From Channa striata (Eukaryota; Chordata; Actinopteri; Anabantiformes; Channidae): a DNA stretch of 64,000 nucleotides. Below, one piece after another: positions 48,059 to 59,700 of this stretch. The stretch lies in NCBI GenBank assembly GCA_033026295.1, contig CM065189.1:3129851-3193850 (forward strand), in the 5' to 3' direction. Both the position numbers and the translations under genes were made by a program. A model generated the notes under the pieces. The model was not told where the DNA came from. It saw nothing but the letters and a program-made list of their open reading frames with translations, and ran no database searches. Within the stretch, counting starts at the first letter, position 1, and each line of letters starts with the position of its first letter.

Positions 48059-48642
48059 ATTCAATTCAATTCAACTTTATTTATATAGCGCCAATTTACA
48101 ACAAGGTCATCTCAAGGCACTTTACATAATAAAGTCAAGACTATACAAACATTTAGAGAAAACCCAACAAATCCCCCTTGAGCAAGCCATAGGCAACAGT
48201 GAAGAGGAAAAACTACCTTAACTGGAAGAAACCTCCAGCAGAACCAGGCTCAGAGTGGGCGGCCATCTGCCTTGACCGGTTGGGGTAAGTGGAAAGTGGA
48301 AATAGAAAAGAAAAGAGCAAGAAAAGCAACAACAAAACATTGGGCAGGTTAGTAAGACCAGTAGCTGTGCACTGGAGGACACACAGCGCCAAATCTGGGG
48401 ACACCTGAAGACAGGGACAGAGAGAGGGAGACAGAGAGGGAGAAAGACGACTACGGGACAAAGAAGACACAGTGTTAATCTCATACAGTGGTGACATTTT
48501 AGATGTGGGGTAAGGGGGGGATTATGAAGAGAAGAGGAAAGTGGCAGAGTGCAGAGTCCCCCAGCAGTCTAAGCCTATAGCAGCATGACTATAACCAACT
48601 ATAAGCTTTATCAAAAAGGAAAGTTTTGAGCCTAGTCTTGAA
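48059..48642 (-). mobile_element. L2-type LINE 3' end flanked by AGATCT
   Basis: A 5'-truncated LINE tail inserted in the Tc1 element. AGATCT occurs directly before (48053-48058) and directly after (48643-48648) it, which fits a 6-bp target duplication. The joined outer text reads as uninterrupted Tc1 sequence. Confidence 0.85.
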
Positions 48643-48929
48643 AGATCTGTCTCCAAAACTATGTAGCCTTATCCCATTTCATTCTGGCATATTTTACTTC
48701 TGATGTTCCTTTTGGCCAAGTGTGAATTGTGTCCTGGAGTCCTGGTTTATTCAGTGAATATCTGAAGCACTTGTACCAACCTTCCTGGAACAGGTCTTCC
48801 TGTCGGTGTCTTGCTGCCACACAGGGGTTTCTCTTAGTTCTCCTGACTAAGTTGCTAAGGGCCATTGATGAAATTTTGGGCTTTCTTCCAGGTAGGTTTG
48901 CAGCTGTTCCATAAGTTTTAAACTTGAAT

Positions 48930-49420
48930 ATTGGGAGAGTGGAAGAGCGTAAGGGATGATTAAGGTCCCCGCTGATGATGAGCGGAACCTGCGGGTGTCG
49001 TGTCTGCAGACGAGGTATTGCGCTGTACAGCAGCTCACACGCAGCGGCTGCGTCGGCCAAGGGAAGGACGTACACGTTAAACACAATAACATGTGAAAAC
49101 TCCCTCAGGATGTAATAAGGCCGAAGTGAGTCCTCTGCCTTTTCTCTTACCACTCTTCTTCAGTCCTGTGTCTGGTGGAACCAGTTTAAATCTATCCAGG
49201 GAGACCACAGAGTCCAGTGTCATGTCGTTCAGCCACGTCTCCGTAAAACACATAAGGCTGCACTCCTTGTATTCCCGCTGCAGCCGAGTCAGTGCCTTGA
49301 GCTCATCCAGTTTGTTGGAGAGGGAACGAACGTTTCACATGATGACGGAGGGCAGATATGGTCTGTATCTCCGCTTTCTCTCCTGAAGCCTTCATCCTGC
49401 TCTGCAGCCTCTCCTTCTCC
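48930..49420 (-). mobile_element. LINE endonuclease-domain fragment
   Basis: Minus strand reads TRLQREYKECSLMCFTETWL near 49270 (the ETWL of APE endonucleases), then PYYILREFSHVIVFNVYVLP and PLIISGDLNH (the SGDFNH motif) near 49080-48960. It is fused at 48930 to the Tc1 remnant, giving a chimeric open frame that is not a host gene. Confidence 0.75.
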
Positions 49421-50597
49421 TTTTTAACTCCAACCATGTTAAACACTGATATTGCAAACCCCATCCTTTGACAAAATTTTTAACCAACCAATGAACGTAA
49501 AGCAACATAAAAATAAACTGGCTAAAATATTAGGTAACATGAACGTAACCTAAATTTCAGGTTAACCTCTTGCCTGGCTCCAGGGTCAACACCTGATGAC
49601 TTAATTTCAATACATGGTGCAGACAAATGAGAAACATACTACAAAATTTTAATTTATTACCATTAAAAAAAATTGAGGAACCAACTTTAAAGTTGTCAAT
49701 AAGGAATTACATTTAAAAAGTCAGCACTAAAAAGAATTTCCCTGAATATTTAGAAGTCCAATTATCTTCATACAAGTACAACTGCATATATTATGAGACA
49801 AATACCAGATTCTCAATTAGTTTCAGACTCAAGATATTGCAGCCTTGTGTTCTATAGAGATTATTACTTCAAGCTCATCCTGTTTAATAAATTGCACTTT
49901 GAAATCAGTTCATTTAAGCAACAATGTGTGAGCTTGAACTTGTCAACTCAGTGTGCTTTATTGTCAGATTTGTTCTAGAGTTACAAGAGATGAAAGTTGT
50001 AACAAAACTGTTTGATTTTGTTTGCAATATTACTGAATCAAGACGTTAGATATAATCAATGGACAAGCACAAAAGAACAAGCACCGTAGCAGGGTACAGG
50101 CAGTGGTACAGGAGACAAAAAGATACAAAGACAAGTGTAGCAACAGAGATATCAATCAGCACTTTTTTCCAATCACATTAATGCTTAAGTGTAATATTGT
50201 AGCTAGAGGATTGACTGGACTAGACTGTTTTTGACTCTGTTATATAAAAACTTTGACTTCTGGCTGCATAAGAGAAGAACAAAGCATAAACTACACTCCA
50301 GATCAGTCACACTTCTCCAAGTTTGCCAAGTTTATGTTGTTCCTGCTGCCCTGCGGCCCCAACCAATTCAAACATTCACATACAGATAACTTTGCTCTAG
50401 TGAGTGAGAAGACTTCTGGATCCTGAGTTAGACAATACAACTATATTTGTGTCTCTAAACAGACACCAGTCCATAAATTTATCTTTCTCCTCCCAAGTAC
50501 ACTGAGTGAGGAAGGACCTCAATAACACTAGAATCAATCCTTTATACACTGAGGGATCACTGTCTAGAAACTACTGAAGCGTCTTCAGCAGCTGACT
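49421..50597. other. DNA between gene ends; may include acbd4 3' UTR
   Basis: AT-rich. On the - strand a candidate AATAAA signal lies at 49957-49962, about 640 nt past the acbd4 stop. Confidence 0.4.
49957..49962 (-). terminator. Candidate acbd4 polyadenylation signal
   Basis: TTTATT on the + strand, AATAAA on the - strand. Other AT-rich variants exist nearer the stop and none is confirmed. Confidence 0.3.
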
Positions 50598-50723
50598 TCA
50601 TGAAGAGATGCGCCTCCTTTTCTGAGCTTTTCTCAACAGCTGGACCAGACCTTGAGAAACGAAAGGCCACACTAGGAAGAGGAGCACAGTCAGACCCGAC
50701 ATTTCAAATGGCCACCACTTCTC
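50598..50723 (-). CDS. acbd4: acbd4 exon 9 (membrane anchor, TGA)
   Basis: Acceptor TCTTTCTCAG. 41 codons: EKWWPFEMS, then the hydrophobic run LTVLLFLVWPFVSQGLV and a basic tail ending KRRRISS. The WWPFxxS...WPFxxQ pattern is the tail-anchor signature of ACBD4/5. Confidence 0.93.
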   Translation of the reverse strand, partial: EKWWPFEMSGLTVLLFLVWPFVSQGLVQLLRKAQKRRRISS

Positions 50724-53700
50724 CTGAGAAAGAGAGAAAAAATAAAGAAATGTCATGTTGGTACTTAAAGCACTTTACGCTGCTTCCCATTCAAAAATTC
50801 ACACTCACAGTTGCCCGTGTGTTAACTGTGATAAGCTGATACAAAAAGGTCCAGGTCAGCTCCACACTCTCGGCTTGGAGAGAAATAAAGTGCCGGCTCG
50901 CAGGTTAAAGAAAACCTCCAGACCAGAGGCTGACAAAAGGTAGAGCATTTATGGACACATACCCACATTCAGAGCTTAGTTTGAAGATACTTGGGAACAA
51001 AAACAAACCTGGGCTCATATATTTAGAATCCAAACAAAGTAAATTACCTTAACATGTCCAAAAATTCTAGGAGTTAAACCAATGTATTAACTATAGGAAA
51101 TCACTCCTATCCAGAAATGTCCTAATTGGTGTTCATTAAAATTAATTACAACATTAATTATTATATAAAGTGCCTTGAGCTAACTTGTGTAAATTGGCGT
51201 TATATAAATAAACTGAATTTGATTTAAAATTTAAAGAGATGTGTTGCTCTTCCTAATCAACAAAGTGGCATGGAAGCAAGAGCTTGAAAAGACAACAAAA
51301 TAAAACCAAATAAATGTGGTTATTTTACCTCTGTGTTATAGAAACTGCAGAAATCTTACCACCTCTCTCTGTCTCTCTTCAAGAGTTTCTTCATATAAAG
51401 AACATAACAGAGGTAGGGTAATCTGTGTTTTGGAAGAGTTCATAATCCAATCCGCACTTATTATTAGTGGAAGTTATGTTTCTTTTTGCACAGCTTCTCA
51501 AAATGTACGTATTATGTAACAAGAGAACAGCTTTTCTATTGATTTATTTATATATACTGCGCTTTGGCTATATATTCTGTGAAAGAGCATGATAATAAAT
51601 GTATTTTTAATTAAGATATTTATTGTGATGCGTAGGAATGCAGCAAGGCAGTGAAATCTGGGTTGTTCATTTTTGTCTACATTTGTCACTTAAAAGATTA
51701 AAACTAATAGTGCAGCCTGACCTCTTGCTGAAAGTAGAAGAAAGCCTCATAAAGAGTCATACTTTGAGGCAGGGATTTTTTGTCTTAAGCCAACTTAGGT
51801 GCAATTCTTAGGATGATTCTGAGACATCTGATTAACTTCATTACCTGTTCTGAAGCTTCAGATGCAGAGGGTCTCCACTCTGATCTCTGAGCCTGTCTCT
51901 CACAGACACACACACAGACATACAGACGTAAGCAGTGAGCTCACAGTACTAAAGGTTCTATTTTTTGTTTGACTTAAAATGCTGAATATCTCCTATCCAT
52001 AAGTATTTTGTAATTATGAAATACTGGCCTGTTTGACAGAGCTCCCTATCTCCCATAAACACTTAAAACACATGCGTTTTTAATAACGATACAAATGCAA
52101 ACAGCTAAATAACTGACACTGAAATTCAGAAGTAACATGAACATGAAGGCCCATTGTGTTTTTCCTCTGAAGCTTACATATGTGGCAGCCAGGCTCTCAA
52201 CAACCTCCAGGCGTTCCATCACACTCCTCATATCCTCTCTAAGCCTCTGTAGAGCCAAGATGATTTGCTGCTGTAGCTGGGCATTGTGGAGCCTCTCTGC
52301 ACTACGCTCAGGACCGTCCCCTCCCCCTCGTCCGGCCCCACTGCCTCCACCTGGGGCCCCCCATCTCAGACTACCCTGATGAATAGTACCTGTGGAAAAT
52401 TACAGTATGTCAGATTTATCAAATGAGCAGGAATAAACAATCAGAGTTATGCACCAGTGGTGGCGGCTCACATCCTCTCCAGCTGTGGTAGTAGCCTTCC
52501 TGTCCACTGTCTCGACTCCTCCTAATAGGGATCTGGTCCCTACCATTCTCAGCTCCCTCTCCACCTTGGCCTGCTCCAACCTGTCGAGCCTCTAAATCCA
52601 GAGAGGACTCCAAGGACACGTGGCCATTCTGAAAACCTTTGGACTTTACTGGAATCTGTGGACAAATATAAGTCTTTTCCCTTAAGATAAGGCTCTTTGT
52701 TGATTCTTACACTGTCTGATGTCACCACTTCTACATCCTGCTTCTTAGGATATCAGTTATACCTTGATGCTGCTGAGCTGCTCCACTGAATCCACAGAAT
52801 CACAGAAGGTCTCACTCTCTGAGTCGCTGGTCAGCACTAAACCTTCACATACTCCAGAGTCTAAGGTTTAAAAAAAAAAAAAAAAAAAAGATTACCGGCT
52901 TGACAGGGACTTCCAGTATGGCACTGAGACAAACCTGGAGTTCACAGAAGGTCATCCAGGTTTCCCCTAATTTACGCATTGTAGTCAATTCGAATTATGC
53001 AGTAGGCCACGTAGAATTTGTAGAACAACTGATGGCAGAGATAAAGGAGGAAAATGCTTAAGCCAGAGAGTTGTTGCCTGCAGACCTGCAGATACAGGTA
53101 AAGCTGACGAAAATCTCTAGGGATACAATACATCAGAAACATGAGGCAAACTGAAAGAATTTGGGAAAAAGTCTGAGAATTCCACAGAGAAAACAACCAG
53201 TCTGATATTCCACCAGAACAGAAAGAACTATAATGCTGCATGTCTCTTTAAAACCCGGCAACACATAGACTGAAAGATACTTATAAAATACGTATAAGAG
53301 GTGACGGAAGTTTTAATTACATGCTGGAGGGAAGTGGTATCACATGCACATATGCTGTGAAATGCCTTGGACTACACAGAACATGATACAGCCTTAAATC
53401 TGGAATAAAAGACTGTGTTACCCTAGGTGTGCAACAATGTACTCATGCATGTACTCATCAGGGATATATAAGGTGGCATCAGGTGCCACCAATACACTAA
53501 TGCTGGGATAAATGTTAAAGGTATATGACAGCTAATGTTAAAAGGTTCCAAAATCCAATTAAAAGGATGTAAACCCATACATAATATGAAAAGGGAAATT
53601 TTGCCATCATTTTTTTGGGGCAAGAAATGCATCTTTGACACAGTGAACCTGACTTTTTTTTTTTAAAAGCTGGGATTCAGAAGTACATTTACATGTAATT

Positions 53701-56700
53701 AAGTACATGCAAGGGAGTGGCAATTACGATTTCAGTGGCTTACCAACTCACCACACAAATTGACAAAACTTCTTGCCAAAGAAGTAACACCACTAAATGT
53801 TTATGGACCCCTGGGGTTCAACAAAATATTCAATTCAATACAACTTTATTTATATAGCGCCAATTCACAACAAGGTCATCTCAGGGCACTTTAGATAATA
53901 AAGTCAAAACTATACAAACATTTAGAGACAACCAAACAAATCCCCCTTGAGCAAGCCATAGGCAACAGTGGAGAGGAAAAACTCCCTTTAATAGAAGAAA
54001 CCTCCAGCAGAACCAGGCTCAGGGTGGGCGGCCATCTGCCTTGACCAGTTGGGGTGAGTGGAAAGTGGAGAGAGAAAAGAACAGAGCAAAAAAAAGCAAC
54101 AACAAAACATTAGTAGGACCAGTAGCTGCGCACTGGAGGACACACAGCGCCAAACTCGGGGACACCTGAAGACAGGGATAGAGAGAGCGGGACAGAGAGG
54201 GAGAAAGACGACTACGGGACAAAGAAGATACAGAGTTAATGTCATACAGTGGTGACATTATAGATGTGGGATGAGAGGAGAGAATGAAGAGAAGAGGAAA
54301 TTGGCACAGTGCAGAGTCCCCCAGCAGTCTAAGCCTATAGCAGCATGACTATAACCAACTATAAGCTTTATCGAAGAGGAAGGTTTTGAGCCTAGTTTTA
54401 AAAGTAGAGAGGGTGTCTGCTTCCCGAATCTGGACTGGGAGCTGGTTCCACAGGAGAGTAGCTGGATAGCTAAAGGCTCTGCCTCCCATTCTATTTTTGG
54501 AAATTCTGGGAACCATAAGTAGGCCTGCATTTTGGGACCGAAGTGGTCTAGTGCAGTGCTTCTCAGTTATTTTCTGTGTTATTTTCTGTGACGCCCCCCG
54601 GCGAAGCGCTACATATGCTTCGTCATATTTCCTCGTCTTAGCTTTCGGGTGACTTTCTTTTGTCTCATTATATTTCTTTTCATCCCTGTTCAAATGTCTT
54701 CATGTTGTCTTCAGGTTCGTTCACTCACTTCATGTCGCTTGCTCGGTGCAAAATAAACCCGACACCATAGGGCTAATCCTCCCTGCGGACACTCTGACAA
54801 TGAGAGCACCACTGCCAACTACTGTACTGGATCTGCAATTACACTTTATTCTAGTACGGCAAAAAAAAGCATGTTCCCCAGGGTCACACACGCCCCGCCT
54901 GGCAGCGCACTGCGCCCCCCCAGAGGGGCGGGCCCCACTATTTGAGAAGCACTGGTCTAGTAGGAATGTCTAGTAGAATCATCTAGTACGATGATCTGGT
55001 ACTAGGAGATCTTTTAGGTATGGAGATTGACCATTTAGAGCTTTATAGGCAAGAAGAAGGGTTTAAATTCTATTCTACATTTAATGGCAAGCCAATGGAG
55101 AGAAGCTAATGAAGGTGAAATATGATCTCTCTTACCAATCCCAGTCAGCAATCTTGCTGCAACATTTTGGATTAATTGGAGGCTTTGTAGAGAGTTACTG
55201 GGGCAGCCTGAAAGTAGAGAATTACAGTAGTCCAATCTAGAAGTAACGAATGCATGAACCAGTTTTTCAGCATCGCTTTGAGAGAGGATGCTCCTAATTT
55301 TCGCAATGTTTCTTAGGTGGAAGAAGGCTGTTGTAGAGATTTGTTTTATGTGTGAGCTAAATGACAAATCTTGGTCAAAAATGACTCAGAGATTCCTAGC
55401 ACTACTACTGGGGGCCAGAGTCATGTCATCTAAAGTAGCGATATGGTTGGAAAACATGTTTCTTAGACTTTTAGGCCCAAATACAATAACTTCAGTTTTA
55501 TCTGAGTTTAGAAGAAGGAAATTATACGTCATCCAGTCCCTTATGTCTTTTAGACATGCTTGTAGTTTGAGTAATTGATTTGTTTCATCAGGTTTCACAG
55601 ATAGATATAACTACGTGTCCTCAGCGTAGCAGTGAAATTTTACAGAGTGTTTTCTAATAATGTTGCCAAGGGGAGACATATATAGAGTAAAGAGTATTGG
55701 TCCTAACACAGAGCCTTGTGGAACTCCATAACTAACTTTTGTTGATGTGGAAGATTCATCATTAACAGGAACAAATTGGAATCTGATACAATTTAAACCA
55801 ATTTAGTGCAGTTTCTTTAATTCCAATAACGTGTTCTATAATAATTTGTGATCAATGGTGTCAAATGTAGCACTAGGATATAGCAGAACTAGTATAGAGA
55901 CACGTCCATTATCTGAAGCCAGAAGCAGATCGTTGGTGACTTTAATCAGTGCAGTTTCTGTGCTATGATGAACTCTAAATCCTGACTGAAATTCTTCAAA
56001 CAAGTCGTTTCTGCGAAGGTGGTCACATAATTGCTTTGCAACTACTTTTTCAAGCATTTTGAAATAAAGGGGAGATTGGATATTGGTTTGTAATTGGCTA
56101 AGACACCGGGATCCAGAAAAAAGTTTTGCTTCAGTAGGTGTTTAATATATAGTAGTAGTATATATATATATAGTATAAACTCTTTTTCCAGGCCAAGCGT
56201 GATTCTTGTGAGTGAGTGGAACGCCATTTCCTTTCTAGTTTTCGTGAGGCCTGCTTTAAATTGCGGGTTTGCGAGCTATACCATAGAGATCGCCTGTTCA
56301 GATTTACTGCCTTCTTTTTTAGAGGGACAACACTATCAAGCATGGAACGTAAAGATGCTGCATAATTATCAGTCAGGTAATCAACTTGTACGGAGTACAG
56401 TTAATGAGGCTACTCTTAGTTATATGGGTACATGTTGAAGTAAACAATGAAGGGATCATTTCCTTAAATTTGTTCAAAGTGTTTTCAGATAAACACCTAC
56501 TGAAGCAAAACTTTTTTCTAGCTGCTGTGTAGTCCATTAAATTAAATTCAAATGTCATCACAAAATGGTCAGAGAGAACAGAATTAATAAATACTTTATA
56601 CTAAATACTTAATTATTTTGTCATGCCCCTGTGGAGACTAGAATATCCAATTGCATCCCACCCAACAAATCAAAAAAAAGAGGGGGAAAGACAATCACGG

Positions 56701-59700
56701 GAGAAAGAAGACACAAAGTTATATATTATGTCATACAGTGGTGAACCATGACACATGTGTGGTGGGAGGAGAGAAGCCAGGTAAAAGAGGAGAGAAGGAG
56801 CTCAGTGCATCAGGGATGGGTCCCCAGGCAGTCTAGCCCCAGAGGTGAGGGAGTGGTGTTGGTGCAGACTCCATTTGACATGTTGGTGAAGGGAATAGCG
56901 TTGATGAGAATACAATGGGCAGGTTTGGCCTTCAGTACAACAACGCAGAAGGACAAATGATGGTAGATTTTGCAAAGAGGATGGAAATGGCTGTAGTAAA
57001 TACTTTCTTCCAGAAGAGGCAGGAACATAGGGTGACATAATTGCAGAGGCAGAAGCACTCACATGGACTAGATCTTGTGTCAATATTGTAATCTGAAAAA
57101 GATCAGTGGATGCAAATTACTGGTAGGGCATAGTTTAGCCAGACAGCACAGTTTGGTGGTGTGTAAAATGATTCTAGTAGACAGAGCAGAGGACGAAGTG
57201 GTGGAAATCGAAAAGAATGCTTGAAGAATGCTGGAAGAATGCTGTGTAGCTTTCAGGGAGGAGTTGAGAGATGACGAGTGGAAGGCATTTGGTCCTGAAG
57301 ACATACCTGTGGAGGCATGGGAGAGTCTAGGAGAGGTGGCAGAGTTTCTGACTAGGTGAACAAGAGGTATGTTAAAGTAGTGCAGGACATGTGAGAGCTG
57401 TAAGGCTGAGGTGTGCTGAAGGAGAGGAGTTTAAGGTGGAGGTGGGTCTGCATCAAGGATTGGCTCTCAGCCCCTTCGTGTTAGCTATAATGACGAACAA
57501 GCTGAAAGATGGGAATCTCCTTTGACTATGATGTTCGCAGATGACATTGTGATCGAAGGAAAATCTAGAAAGGTGAATGTCTCCTCTGGAAAGCAAAGGA
57601 ATGAAGGTAACACACAGCAAGACAGAATATTTGTGGGAATGAGAGGGACCCAAGACAAATGATGAGGTTACAGGGAGCAGAGGTACTACATATGTACTTA
57701 AGGTCAACGGTCCAGAGTAAAGAGAGTGCGGAAAAGAGGTGAAGAGGCATGTGCAAGGAGGTTTTAAAGGGTGTCAGGCATGTTGTGTGATAAAAAAAAA
57801 AGTATGAGCAAAAATGAAAGGAAAGGTGTTCACAACGGTTGTGAGACAAGCAACATTGTATGGCTTAGAGACACTGGCACTAAAGAAGGCAGGAGGTAGA
57901 GCTAAAGGTAGCAGAGCTTAAATAGGATAGATAGGATCAGGAATGACCATATTAGAGGGAGAGTTCATGGTATACACTTTGGAGATAAAGTCAGAGTGGC
58001 CAGACTGAGGTAGTTGAGTAGCAGATTTTTAAAAATCTTACAATACATCCAAAACCAGAGATGTTCTTCAATAAAACATGGCCTCCAAAATAGGTGAGAC
58101 CTGAGTGTGGGCATCCACACTGGAGTGGCCTCATTAACACTAGATGATGCAACTGGCCAAATCTGTTTTTTGGACTGCTCAGCATCCTATTCCGCTTGCT
58201 GATGCAGCAAAGAAACAATTAGCAGACGTCAATTATGAAAGAAAACCTCACACACACACAAATCACTATAGTTTATGTATTGACAATCTGGACAGTAACA
58301 ACTTTAGCAGCACCAAGCTGCAGAAAAAAACTGAGAAATTTTGACAACACGTCCATATAAAAAGCAACAACTGAATTTCACACATTTGAAATCTTCCATT
58401 TTTCTCCTTCCATTCTAAGAGACCATTCATGTGTCTCAGGTTTTAACAGTTGAGAACTTGCCTCCAGTTTTCTGAAATAATGCAAAATATTTCGTTTGTG
58501 TAAATGAACACAGGGATCACAGATTTAGCCCCAAAGAACAAACACAGTTTTCACAGGAAAACTTAATTTTAAAACTTAAATATACTGCCAGGCCACAAGA
58601 GAAGTGTGAAGAGTCGAGCTGCCCACACTTCTTACCGTTAGGAATGGTGTTGGTAGTGAGTTCTATAACCTCGGACAGGTTCAACTCCTCCAGATGAGAA
58701 GAATTCTCTTCAGGCTTCTTCTGTTCCTCGTCTTTACCGTTCATCTCTGTTGGCTCATTAGCATCCCCACTGCCTTTATGCCCTGCACAGTAACACTCTC
58801 AGACAATTTCAGACTCATTCCCATTCTTTCCATAAAGCTGGTAATGACTCAGAACTGTTTAAGTGTACAGCTAGATAATGTCACTGACCTTTTCTGAGTG
58901 CAATCAGTGACTCTGGAGGCCGAGGCATGTCATCAATCGCCTGGTAAAGAGGCTCAAAGTGTTGGAAGAGTGAGGCCGTCTTTTCATCCATGGGCATAGT
59001 GTTAATAACCTGCCAAGTAAGTAGAAGGCTATAAAATCACTGCATTTTCATGTTCCCTGTGGGATTATCATAGTGTAAAATAATTATTTGAACTAAACCA
59101 TTTATTTGTACATTTATTACGATAGCACTTTCAACAGCAGTTTGCTACTTGCAGTGATGAACTGAAATATGCTGTAGAAATTAAATAAACCCTGTACCTC
59201 ATGAGCTACTTTCTTCATCTCATCCACGTACGCTGCCATGGCACTCTCACTGCTCATCTCTCCCAAGCGGCTCCATGCATCCCTAATACAGAACCAGTCA
59301 AACAAAGATCTACTGTTAAACATTAGTCTGTATGTCTTCGCAATATTCCCCTATTTATGCCACATTATGTGGGTTCATTTCTTCCAATTATTACTATTTT
59401 TTAACAAAACGTTTAAATGACATCTCCATTGGAAATCAGCTTGCTGAATCTGCGCTTTGTTGTTCTGTGTCCCGTTCATGTCGTGGTTTTAGTTTGCATA
59501 GATGGCACACCATGATAGCTGAATGGTTAAGGGTCATCCCACACCGCATCATTCTTGGTACAAATCCTGCTGGCAACTTTCACGCCTGCAACTAGCATCT
59601 AAAGACAGAAACATCTCCCCCCAAAAAACTAACCAAAAGAATCTGTACTCTTCACATAAATTACAAGAAAGTCCAGGAAAACACTGACTCCTTAGTTACA

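Larger units (their letters stand above)
47080..48930 (-). mobile_element. Tc1-type transposon in three pieces, antisense
   Basis: Minus-strand pieces at about 48930-48649, 48052-47816 and 47556-47080 form one Tc1-type element split by a LINE and a SINE. The first piece encodes NLPGRKPKISSMALSNLVRR, the N-terminal paired-like region with the GRPRK-like hinge of Tc1 transposases. The later pieces are degraded and I could not place the DDE residues. Confidence 0.65.

Noticed and set aside
48659..49153. 164-codon - strand frame as a novel gene
   Set aside because: It is a chance fusion of a LINE endonuclease fragment with a Tc1 transposase fragment.
59515..59640. Functional tRNA gene
   Set aside because: Box A and B-like motifs are present but the acceptor and anticodon stems do not pair well.
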